Of a DNA stretch of 7,251 nt, positions 1 through 5,405 are shown piece after piece. Below the pieces are notes generated by a model that made no database searches, was not told the origin of the DNA, and saw only the letters and a list, made by a program, of their open reading frames with translations. A program made the position numbers and the translations under genes. The DNA is from Lysobacter sp. GTDB lineage: Bacteria; Pseudomonadota; Gammaproteobacteria; Xanthomonadales; Xanthomonadaceae. Where the stretch lies: assembly GCA_030151365.1 (NCBI GenBank), contig JASLDW010000035.1, forward strand, positions 1-7,251, in the 5' to 3' direction. Positions within the stretch are counted from its first letter, which is position 1. The number at the start of each line of letters is the position of its first letter.

Positions 1-66
1 GGCAACGCAGTCCTCCCACGCGATGTCGTCCACCCGGGTGACGGCGTCCGCTTTGTGCGGACTCAA
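1..66 (-). CDS. Possible 5' end of a further gene in the min operon (partial)
   Basis: The first 22 codons of a possible gene run off the left edge of the window. It would start with TTG at 66-64, overlapping the TGA stop of the TPR gene (TTGA), with a modest AAGGG six bases upstream (73-77). Nineteen of the 22 codons end in G or C, as expected for a gene here, and the peptide begins MSPHKADAVTRVDDIAWEDC. I do not recognise the product. The stretch is short, the start codon is a weak one, and in DNA this GC-rich other frames are also open, so this is a suggestion only. The same operon direction and the stop-start overlap are the main support. Confidence 0.3.
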   Translation of the reverse strand, partial: MSPHKADAVTRVDDIAWEDCVA

Positions 67-812
67 CGCTTGCCCTTCTGCTGGCGGATGTATTCGAGCT
101 CGCCCTGCGATTTCCGGTCGTTGGGGTCGAGCTTAAGTGCGGCCTTGTACGCGGCCTCGGCTTCCTCCGGCATGCCGAGCTCGACCAGCGCGTAACCCTG
201 TCCGCGCAGCGCGCGCGTCTTGTCGGGCACCTTGGCACGATCCGGGGAAAACTCGGCGGCGGTTTCCGCGCTCTTGAACATCTCCAGCGCGCCGGCGCTG
301 TCGCCGGTGATCTGCAGGTGGTAGGCAAGTTCGCCGACGAACTGGGAATTCATCGGCGCAAGCTCCACGGCCTTCCGGAGCAGGGCCTCGGCTTCGACGA
401 GGTGCTTCAACTCGGTCTGGGCGTAGGCGCTGAGGTAGTAGGCATAGCCATAGGCATAGCCCAGCGCCACGGCGGGACGCGGCTGCGAGCCGCCATCCTT
501 CGCCGCCGCCGCCATCGCCATGTAGAGCAGGGCCTCGCCCGGGTCGCGCACCGAATACAGCCGCGGATTGTCCTTGCGCGGCTCCGCTTCGATTTCGCGG
601 ATCAGCGGTGTCAGTTTTTCATCGAGCGCGCGCTGGAACTTGCCGTCGGCGATCAGCTTCACCGCGTCGGCGATCGCCTGGTCGTGACGCGCTTCGGCGT
701 CGCCGGCGACGGAGAGTGCGATCTTGCCGGGGGCCGTCGTTGTCGCGACTTCCTGCGCCAGCGCGACGGGCGAGAGCAGGATGCCCGCAACCAGGATTCC
801 GAACATGCGCAT
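63..812 (-). CDS. Secreted tetratricopeptide-repeat (TPR) protein
   Basis: A 249-residue protein. I chose the ATG at 812-810 over the upstream ATG at 857 because AGGAGG (821-826) lies 8 bases before it and the protein then opens with a typical signal peptide: MR, a hydrophobic stretch to about residue 16, and a likely signal peptidase I cut after ALA (19/20). The export signal predicts a periplasmic location. TPR-like helix pairs are visible at about residues 120-153 (EAEALLRKAVELAP), 155-188 (GDSAGALEMFKSAE) and 199-232 (MPEEAEAAYKAALKLDPND). A Tyr/Ala-rich helix (GYAYGYAYYLSAYAQ) opens the first. TPRs usually bind other proteins; no catalytic motif is seen. The gene lies 48 bases after minE on the same strand and is probably cotranscribed with it. 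Its function and partners are unknown. Confidence 0.85.
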   Translation of the reverse strand: MRMFGILVAGILLSPVALAQEVATTTAPGKIALSVAGDAEARHDQAIADAVKLIADGKFQRALDEKLTPLIREIEAEPRKDNPRLYSVRDPGEALLYMAMAAAAKDGGSQPRPAVALGYAYGYAYYLSAYAQTELKHLVEAEALLRKAVELAPMNSQFVGELAYHLQITGDSAGALEMFKSAETAAEFSPDRAKVPDKTRALRGQGYALVELGMPEEAEAAYKAALKLDPNDRKSQGELEYIRQQKGKR

Positions 813-820
813 GCCATTCC

Positions 821-826
821 CCTCCT
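821..826 (-). promoter_or_regulatory. Shine-Dalgarno site that sets the TPR protein start
   Basis: On the minus strand AGGAGG sits 8 bases before the ATG at 812-810. It would lie inside the coding region if the longer ATG at 857 were used, so it argues for the shorter protein with an N-terminal signal peptide. A second ATG two codons later (806-804) is also in range but less well spaced. Confidence 0.7.
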
Positions 827-860
827 GCGATCGTGGCGCGGGCGGCCGTGCCCCCATGGA

Positions 861-1121
861 TCACGCGTCCGCGCGCGAATCCGGCAGTTCCACCGAGATG
901 TCGAGCACGTCGTAGTCGCCGTGCTTCTCCTTCGACACCTTGATGGAGTCTTCCGGCACGTGCACGTAACGGCGGATCAGCTCGATCAGTTCCTGGCGCA
1001 GGCGCGGCAGGTAGTCAGGCGCGCCGGCTTCGCTGCGCTGTTCGGCGATGATCAGCTGCAGGCGGTTCTTGGCGGTGCTCGCGGATTGTTGGCGCGGCTT
1101 CAGGAAATCGAAGATGCCCAT
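861..1121 (-). CDS. minE: MinE, cell division topological specificity factor
   Basis: An 86-residue protein of normal MinE length. MinE stimulates the MinD ATPase at the membrane, displaces MinC and drives the pole-to-pole oscillation that leaves midcell free for FtsZ. The N-terminal amphipathic membrane-contact segment (MGIFDFLKPR, 1-10) is followed by the MinD-binding stretch with the family signature RLQLIIAEQR (20-29). The C-terminal dimerisation/topology domain (about 35-80) shows LRQELIELIRRYV, the KVSKEKHGDYDVLDISVELP region and the usual mix of strands and helix. The ATG is 2 bases after the minD stop, and its GGAGG (1128-1132) is inside the last minD codons, so translation is probably coupled to minD. 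Every expected landmark is present; nothing looks unusual. Confidence 0.98.
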   Translation of the reverse strand: MGIFDFLKPRQQSASTAKNRLQLIIAEQRSEAGAPDYLPRLRQELIELIRRYVHVPEDSIKVSKEKHGDYDVLDISVELPDSRADA

Positions 1122-1123
1122 AC

Positions 1124-1933
1124 TCAGCCTCCGAAGATCTTGCTGAAGAAGCCCTTCTTCTCGGCGGTGAGGAATCGCATCGGGCGGTCCTCGCCGAGCA
1201 GGCGGGCAATCGCGTCGTCGTAGGCGGCGGCGGCATCGGAATCGGCTTCCAGGATCACCGGTTCGCCCTTGTTCGACGCGCTCAGCACGTCGCCGGATTC
1301 CGGGATCACGCCGACGGCCTTGAGGCCCAGCACTTCCTCGACGTCCTTGACGCTCAGCATCTCGCCCTTCTCGACGCGCGCCGGGCTGTAGCGGGTCAGC
1401 AGCAGCGATTCCTGCACGCGGCCGCCTTCTTCCGCCTTCTTGGTCTTCGATGCAAGGAGTCCGAGGATGCGGTCGGAGTCGCGCACCGACGACACTTCCG
1501 GATTCACCACCACGATCGCCCGATCGGCGAAGTACATCGCCAGGAACGCGCCCTTCTCGATGCCCGCCGGCGAATCGCAGACGATGTAGTCGAAGCCGTC
1601 GCCGTCGAGTTCCTTCAGCACCTTCTCGACGCCCTCCTTGGTCAATGCGTCCTTGTCGCGGGTCTGCGACGCGGCCAGCACGAACAGGTTCTCGAAGCGC
1701 TTGTCCTTGATCAGCGCCTGCTTCAACGCGGCTTCGCCCTGGACGACGTTGACGAAGTCGTAGACCACGCGGCGCTCGCAGCCCATGATCAGGTCGAGGT
1801 TGCGCAGACCGACGTCGAAGTCGATCACCGCCACTTTCTTGCCCCGCCTCGCGAGTCCGGTTGCGATGCTGGCGCTGGTGGTGGTCTTGCCAACGCCACC
1901 TTTACCGGAAGTGACGACGATGATCTCGGCCAA
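1124..1933 (-). CDS. minD: MinD, septum-site-determining ATPase
   Basis: A 269-residue ParA/MinD-type ATPase. When ATP-bound it dimerises on the inner membrane, recruits MinC to block FtsZ at the poles, and is released by MinE. Visible motifs: the deviant Walker A GKGGVGKTT (10-18) with both the signature Lys11 and Lys16; the switch I region with Asp40 (FDVGLRNLD); Walker B ending in Asp120 (CDSPAG); and the C-terminal amphipathic membrane-targeting helix (about 257-269, ending GFFSKIFGG). The start codon is TTG (1933-1931), giving MAEIIVVTSG, which aligns with the family N-terminus. AGGAG (1941-1945) is 7 bases upstream and no in-frame ATG fits. It follows minC by 25 bases and precedes minE by 2, the classical minCDE order. 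Confidence 0.98.
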   Translation of the reverse strand: MAEIIVVTSGKGGVGKTTTSASIATGLARRGKKVAVIDFDVGLRNLDLIMGCERRVVYDFVNVVQGEAALKQALIKDKRFENLFVLAASQTRDKDALTKEGVEKVLKELDGDGFDYIVCDSPAGIEKGAFLAMYFADRAIVVVNPEVSSVRDSDRILGLLASKTKKAEEGGRVQESLLLTRYSPARVEKGEMLSVKDVEEVLGLKAVGVIPESGDVLSASNKGEPVILEADSDAAAAYDDAIARLLGEDRPMRFLTAEKKGFFSKIFGG

Positions 1934-1940
1934 GGGCTAT

Positions 1941-1945
1941 CTCCT
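1941..1945 (-). promoter_or_regulatory. Shine-Dalgarno site for the TTG start of minD
   Basis: AGGAG on the minus strand lies in the 25-base gap between minC and minD, 7 bases before TTG at 1933-1931. The spacing and the conserved MinD N-terminus that follows fix the non-ATG start. Confidence 0.8.
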
Positions 1946-1958
1946 AAATGAATTGCGC

Positions 1959-2726
1959 TCAGTCGAGCGCTGCGATCCTGAGTGTTTCATGGTCCAGCCA
2001 CACCTGCACCGGCTTGCCGATCAGGTGGGCGGGGGCTTCGTCGGCCACGATGTAGTGCCCGGCGACGGCCACGAGCTCCGCGTGGAACTCCTGGCAGAAG
2101 ATACGCGCCTGGGTGTTGCCCTGGGCGCCGGCCAGCGCGCGTCCGCGCAGCGAGCCATAGATGTGGACCGAGCCGTCGGCCATCACTTCGGCGCCGGCGC
2201 CGATGGTGCCGACCACGGTGAGGTCGCGCTGTTCGGCATAGACCTGCTGGCCGGAACGCACCGGCGACGTCAGCACCAGTCCGGGCTCGCTGGCAGCGGC
2301 AGGTGCCGCGGATGCCGGCGCCGCCGCCCGCGGCTCCGGTGCAGCAGCCACCGGCGCGGGTGCGGGAGCAGTTTCAACGCCGGTGCGCTCGTACTGGGCG
2401 CGGAACTTGGCAAGGGTGGGTAGATCCAGCGCCTCGGCCAGTGTGTCGTTCTCGCTGGTGCCGTAGGCGAGGGCGACCGGGATCACCCCGGCCTCGCGCA
2501 GGGCGGCGAGCAGGGCGCGGGCGTCCTCGACCGAGGGCAGGCTGGTCAGCCCGCCGAAGTCGACGATCACCGCGGCGCGGCGGAACAGCGCCGGCGCGCG
2601 TTGCACGCGTTCTCGCATCTCGTCGCCGAGGCGGGCGATATCGAGGGTGCGGATGCGCAGGTTGGCGATACCGACTTGGCCGATCTTGAGGTCGCCGGCC
2701 TGTTCGTAATTCGGCGCCGCGCTCAT
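1959..2726 (-). CDS. minC: MinC, septum-site-determining inhibitor of FtsZ
   Basis: A 255-residue MinC, longer than the 231 residues of E. coli. MinC is brought to the membrane by MinD and antagonises FtsZ polymers. The N-terminal FtsZ-inhibiting domain spans about residues 10-112 (DLKIGQVGIANLRIRTLD; AAVIVDFGGL). An Ala/Pro-rich linker (about 119-148) explains most of the extra length. The C-terminal beta-helix domain (about 152-255), which dimerises and binds MinD, carries the family motifs RSGQQVYAEQRDL (157-169) and HIYGSLRGRALAG (188-200). An in-frame ATG 33 codons upstream is open but encodes unrelated sequence that is part of the preceding gene; the ATG at 2726-2724 gives the family N-terminus. 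It overlaps the acetyltransferase stop by 4 bases (ATGA), with only a weak GGGA upstream, so coupling to that gene is likely. Confidence 0.97.
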   Translation of the reverse strand: MSAAPNYEQAGDLKIGQVGIANLRIRTLDIARLGDEMRERVQRAPALFRRAAVIVDFGGLTSLPSVEDARALLAALREAGVIPVALAYGTSENDTLAEALDLPTLAKFRAQYERTGVETAPAPAPVAAAPEPRAAAPASAAPAAASEPGLVLTSPVRSGQQVYAEQRDLTVVGTIGAGAEVMADGSVHIYGSLRGRALAGAQGNTQARIFCQEFHAELVAVAGHYIVADEAPAHLIGKPVQVWLDHETLRIAALD

Positions 2727-3322
2727 GCGTGCGTCCCGGTGCTGCGCGGGGCAGGCAGGGGCGTGCGCGGACGACCGACCCACGGCGCATCCGGCAGATG
2801 CGTGCCATAGGTCTGGTGGATCCATTCGTAACTGCAGAGATCGCGGATCAGCATGGAGGCCATGGTGCCATCGTCCTGGCGGCGTTGGCCGATTTCCTGG
2901 AATCCGAGGGCGCCGTGGAACAGCAGGACCGGGTCGGTGCCGTCGCGGACGAAGACTTCGCAGGCCAGCTGCGGGTAGCGCTGCTCGGCGTAACTCTGGA
3001 TGTCGGCGTAGAAGGCGCGACCGACGCCGCCGCCGCGGCGCTGGCTGGCCACGACAATGCGGTCGATGTAGAGGAAGGGGCCGGTCGCATTCTTGCGGAA
3101 CCAGTGGAAATTGCCACTGTCGTGGTCGGCATCATGGCCGAAGGCGACCAGGAAGCCGGCCAGCTGGCCATTGCGCTCGGCGACCCGGAAGTATTCGGCG
3201 TCGCGATGGAAACGGGCGAGCCGGGTCGCGTCGATGGGAAGGATGCCGGGACCCGCCGCGTTGTTCATTACCAACACTTGTTCAAGCTCGTGCTCTTGCA
3301 CGTCGCGGATCAACAGCGACAT
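2723..3322 (-). CDS. GNAT-family N-acetyltransferase at the head of the min operon
   Basis: A 199-residue protein resembling the uncharacterised GNAT acetyltransferases that begin SLLIRDVQEHELEQVLVMNN and contain NAAGPGILPID (I recall this group as COG3818). GNAT enzymes move the acetyl group of acetyl-CoA to an amine; the substrate here is unknown. The acetyl-CoA motif is visible: strand LYIDRIVVA (84-92) followed by R-G-G-G-V-G (96-101), matching R/QxxGxG/A, then a helix. A later strand and turn, CEVFVRDG and LLFHGALGFQEIG (121-145), fit the end of the fold. A Pro-rich tail of about 35 residues (165-199) extends past the domain. The ATG at 3322-3320 follows GGAG by 8 bases. The frame stays open far upstream, but that part is antisense to the kinase gene. 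The stop overlaps the minC start, so the two are probably cotranslated. Confidence 0.92.
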   Translation of the reverse strand: MSLLIRDVQEHELEQVLVMNNAAGPGILPIDATRLARFHRDAEYFRVAERNGQLAGFLVAFGHDADHDSGNFHWFRKNATGPFLYIDRIVVASQRRGGGVGRAFYADIQSYAEQRYPQLACEVFVRDGTDPVLLFHGALGFQEIGQRRQDDGTMASMLIRDLCSYEWIHQTYGTHLPDAPWVGRPRTPLPAPRSTGTHA

Positions 3323-3352
3323 TCCCAACGCTCCGGAAGACAGAAACAACAC

Positions 3353-3368
3353 GGGCGCCGTGGCGCCC
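3353..3368 (-). repeat. GC-rich hairpin in the 5' leader of the acetyltransferase-min operon
   Basis: A perfect inverted repeat GGGCGCC/GGCGCCC with a 2-base centre (a 6-bp stem with a 4-base loop when folded). It lies just downstream of the predicted -10 box on the minus strand, so it would form almost at the very 5' end of the operon mRNA. It could stabilise the transcript, affect translation, or as DNA serve as an operator. The role is inferred; GC-rich DNA does produce such dyads by chance. Confidence 0.4.
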
Positions 3369-3374
3369 CGCGGC

Positions 3375-3383
3375 ATTATCGCA
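3375..3383 (-). promoter_or_regulatory. Likely extended -10 promoter of the acetyltransferase-minCDE operon
   Basis: On the minus strand the sequence reads TGCGATAAT, an extended -10 element (TGn plus a TATAAT-like GATAAT). It lies about 50 bases before the acetyltransferase ATG, in the only intergenic space upstream of the operon. No good -35 box is present (the nearest, TTCAAG, is 19 bases away), which is acceptable for an extended -10. A short dyad GGCAT/ATGCC (3372-3376 and 3383-3387) straddles the box and could be a regulator site. Confidence 0.45.
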
Positions 3384-3466
3384 TGCCCCGGGCGGCGTGC
3401 TTGAATGGCCCGGGGATCAGCACGTTGCCATGACTTCCGGGCTGCGCGGGGGCCGCGATGGCCTTC

Positions 3467-3472
3467 TAAGAT
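3467..3472 (+). promoter_or_regulatory. Possible -10 box of the histidine kinase gene
   Basis: TAAGAT ends 6 bases before the kinase ATG at 3479. If it is a -10 element, transcription would begin at or within a base or two of the ATG and give a leaderless mRNA, which would agree with the lack of a convincing Shine-Dalgarno site (only AGG at 3475-3477). No recognisable -35 box lies 16-18 bases upstream, so support is weak. Confidence 0.3.
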
Positions 3473-3478
3473 GCAGGC

Positions 3479-4672
3479 ATGCTGCAACGCCTCAACCACG
3501 TCCGCCTCCTGCGCTTCGTCGGCATGTTCACCTGGGTCCTGGTGGGCTGCTGGCTGCTGAACCTGTTCCTGGATCCGGACTACTTCGATCAGCTTGGCGA
3601 GGGGGCCGTCCCGACGCGCGTGTTGCCGTGGCTGGGCTGCTTCCTCGCCTTCGGCTCGGGCTACTGGTGGTTGACCCGCGAAGCCGGGCCCCGCCAGCCG
3701 CGATTGGGCGATCACATCATGCTGTTGGCGATGACCCTGTGTGCGATCGGGGTGAGCTATTTCTCGGAGACATCGCTCGGCAACGTGTTGCTGATGGTGT
3801 TGGCGGGATTGTTGCCGTGGCTGTTGCCTATCCCGGTTGGCTTGGCGTGGATGCTCCTGGGTAATCTCGCCTTTATTCCGCTGTTTGCCACCATCCTCAA
3901 TGCCCCGCCGATTCTTGCCGTGGTTCAGGCGTTGCTCTATGTCGGCTTCTCCGGCCTGGTCTTCACCACCGCCTACGTCGCCAAGGAACAGGCCAACGCG
4001 CGCGAGGAGCAGCGCCGCATCAACGCCGAGTTGCGCGGAACCCGCGCCCTGCTGGCGGAAAGCGCCCGCGTCAACGAACGCACCCGCATCGCCCGCGATC
4101 TCCATGATTTGCTCGGCCACCATCTCACTGCGCTCAGCATGAACCTCGAAGTCGCCGGCCATCTCGCCGACGGCGCCGCCCAGCAGCACGTCAAGCAGGC
4201 CCACCAGCTGGCGCGCCTGCTCCTCACAGACGTCCGCGAGGCCGTGAGCCACCTCCGCGAGGGCGGGGCGATCGAGCTGGAACCGGCGCTGCGCCCGCTC
4301 ACCGAAAACGTCCCGGGGCTGGAGGTCAGGCTCGACATGGAGCCGGGCCTGCGCACCGACGATCCCGAATGCGCGCACGTGCTCTTGAGGTCCACCCAGG
4401 AAATCATCACCAATGCCGTTCGCCATTCCGGTGGCGACCGCCTGCACTTGCACGTCCACCGCAGCGTCGAGGGCATCCGCATCGATGCCGAGGACAATGG
4501 CCGCGGCGCCGATGGCCTGGTCGCCGGCAACGGCCTCAACGGCATGCGGGAGCGGGTGGCCGCGCATGGCGGCACAATGCGGGTGGATACCGCCCCGGGA
4601 CGGGGATTCCGCCTGCAGCTCGACCTTCCCCTCAAACGCTTGCCGCCCTCCACCGTGGGAGACACCGCATGA
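3479..4672 (+). CDS. Membrane sensor histidine kinase, NarL/DesK type
   Basis: A 397-residue two-component kinase. The N-terminal third is membrane-embedded, with five or six hydrophobic helices (about 14-31, 48-64, 77-95, 101-118, 120-138, 147-167) and little outside sequence, so the signal is probably sensed in or near the membrane. A charged, likely coiled-coil linker (168-205) leads to the HisKA_3 dimerisation domain, RIARDLHDLLGHHLTALSMN, with the phospho-accepting His209. The ATPase domain shows the N box (QEIITNAVRHS, key Asn312), the G1 box DNGRG (339-343) and the G2 region GNGLNGMRERV (350-360). It makes a 4-base ATGA overlap with the response regulator, its evident partner. The architecture is like Bacillus DesK, which senses membrane fluidity, but that is fold similarity only. 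The signal is unknown. Confidence 0.95.
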   Translation: MLQRLNHVRLLRFVGMFTWVLVGCWLLNLFLDPDYFDQLGEGAVPTRVLPWLGCFLAFGSGYWWLTREAGPRQPRLGDHIMLLAMTLCAIGVSYFSETSLGNVLLMVLAGLLPWLLPIPVGLAWMLLGNLAFIPLFATILNAPPILAVVQALLYVGFSGLVFTTAYVAKEQANAREEQRRINAELRGTRALLAESARVNERTRIARDLHDLLGHHLTALSMNLEVAGHLADGAAQQHVKQAHQLARLLLTDVREAVSHLREGGAIELEPALRPLTENVPGLEVRLDMEPGLRTDDPECAHVLLRSTQEIITNAVRHSGGDRLHLHVHRSVEGIRIDAEDNGRGADGLVAGNGLNGMRERVAAHGGTMRVDTAPGRGFRLQLDLPLKRLPPSTVGDTA

Positions 4673-5316
4673 TCCGCATCCTTCTCGTCGACGACCAGAC
4701 CCTGGTCCGCCAGGGCATCCGCTCGCTGCTGTCGCTGCCGGAGGCCGACGGGCTGGAAGTGGTCGCCGAGGCCAGCGACGGCCAGCAGGCGGTGGCGATG
4801 GTCCCCGAGATCAACCCGGACGTGGTCCTGATGGACATGCGGATGCCGGTGATGTCGGGCCTCGAGGCCCTGCAGACGCTGACGCGGCTGGGCCAGCTGC
4901 CGCCGACCATCATCCTCACCACCTTCGACGACGACCAGCTGGTGCTGGCCGGGATCAAGGCCGGCGCCCGCGGCTACCTGCTCAAGGACGTCTCGCTGGA
5001 GCAACTGGTCGGGGCGATCCGCACTGTCGCCGGTGGCGGATCGCTGGTACAGCCGGCGGTCACGCAAAAACTGTTGTCCGGCCTCGAGCACATGCAGACC
5101 GAGTTCGCCAGCCTGGATCGCCCGGATCCGCTGACCGAGCGCGAGACCGAGATCCTGCGCCTGATGGCCGGCGGCTACTCCAACAAGGAAATCGCCAACA
5201 CCCTGGGCGTGGCCGAGGGGACGATCAAGAACCACGTCTCCAACATCCTCAGCAAGCTGGGCGTCCGCGACCGTACGCGTGCGGTATTGAAGGCGCTGGA
5301 AGCCAAACTGGTCTGA
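4669..5316 (+). CDS. Response regulator, NarL/FixJ family (receiver + LuxR-type HTH)
   Basis: A 215-residue DNA-binding regulator, the expected partner of the kinase. The receiver domain (1-120) keeps all key residues: the acidic pair Asp8/Asp9, phosphoacceptor Asp56 (VVLMDMRMP), the switch Thr84/Thr85 (IILTTFDDD) and Lys106 (GYLLKD). After a linker, the LuxR/GerE helix-turn-helix covers about 155-208: LTERETEILRLMAGGYSNKE, then EIANTLGVAEGTIKNHVSNI and LSKLGVRDRTRAVL. Phosphorylation should promote dimerisation and promoter binding. The ATG overlaps the kinase stop (ATGA), with GGAG (4658-4661) 7 bases before it. Targets are unknown; the downstream gene and the kinase promoter region are natural candidates. 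Nothing is missing or truncated. Confidence 0.97.
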   Translation: MIRILLVDDQTLVRQGIRSLLSLPEADGLEVVAEASDGQQAVAMVPEINPDVVLMDMRMPVMSGLEALQTLTRLGQLPPTIILTTFDDDQLVLAGIKAGARGYLLKDVSLEQLVGAIRTVAGGGSLVQPAVTQKLLSGLEHMQTEFASLDRPDPLTERETEILRLMAGGYSNKEIANTLGVAEGTIKNHVSNILSKLGVRDRTRAVLKALEAKLV

Positions 5317-5350
5317 GTCCGGCAAAAGACTCCCCGTCGGGCGGCCGGTT

Positions 5351-5359
5351 TGCTACGAT
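5351..5359 (+). promoter_or_regulatory. Possible extended -10 promoter of the SRPBCC-GyrI gene
   Basis: TGCTACGAT (TGn plus TACGAT) lies 46 bases before the ATG at 5406, in the 89-base gap after the response regulator. No clear -35 box is 16-18 bases upstream. It suggests that the gene can be transcribed separately from the two-component operon; readthrough is equally possible because I see no strong terminator after the regulator. Confidence 0.35.
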
Positions 5360-5405
5360 TGGCGGCTCGTATCGGCTTGACGGACATGCTCCGGAGACCT
5401 CCTGA

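Noticed and set aside
441..465. Short repeat of GGCATAGCC in the TPR gene.
   Set aside because: It encodes a GYAYGYAYY stretch in a helix; two partial copies are explained by the protein sequence.
318..1223. 301-residue plus-strand open frame across the TPR, minE and minD genes.
   Set aside because: It is opposite three recognised genes, has His/Arg/Val-rich composition and no ribosome site or family match.
2727..2825. A longer MinC starting at the in-frame ATG at 2825.
   Set aside because: The added 33 residues do not resemble MinC and overlap the acetyltransferase gene; the ATG at 2726 forms an ATGA junction and gives the expected N-terminus.
3323..4567. Upstream extension of the acetyltransferase frame to a 614-residue protein on the minus strand.
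   Set aside because: The extra part runs through the intergenic promoter region and antisense to the histidine kinase. It has no family resemblance, and the ATG at 3322 with GGAG gives the proper GNAT N-terminus.
3973..5325. Long open frame on the minus strand opposite the kinase and regulator.
   Set aside because: It is the antisense shadow of two well-supported genes in high-GC DNA; its sequence is Arg/Ala/Ser-rich with no domain.
5315..5351. Possible terminator after the response regulator (GAGTC/GACTC and CCGGC/GCCGG pairs).
   Set aside because: Stems are only 5 bp, loops are long (8 and about 20 bases), and there is no real T-run.
5377..5405. TTGACG as a -35 box for the SRPBCC-GyrI gene.
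   Set aside because: A matching -10 would fall on the start codon, and no TATAAT-like sequence is there.
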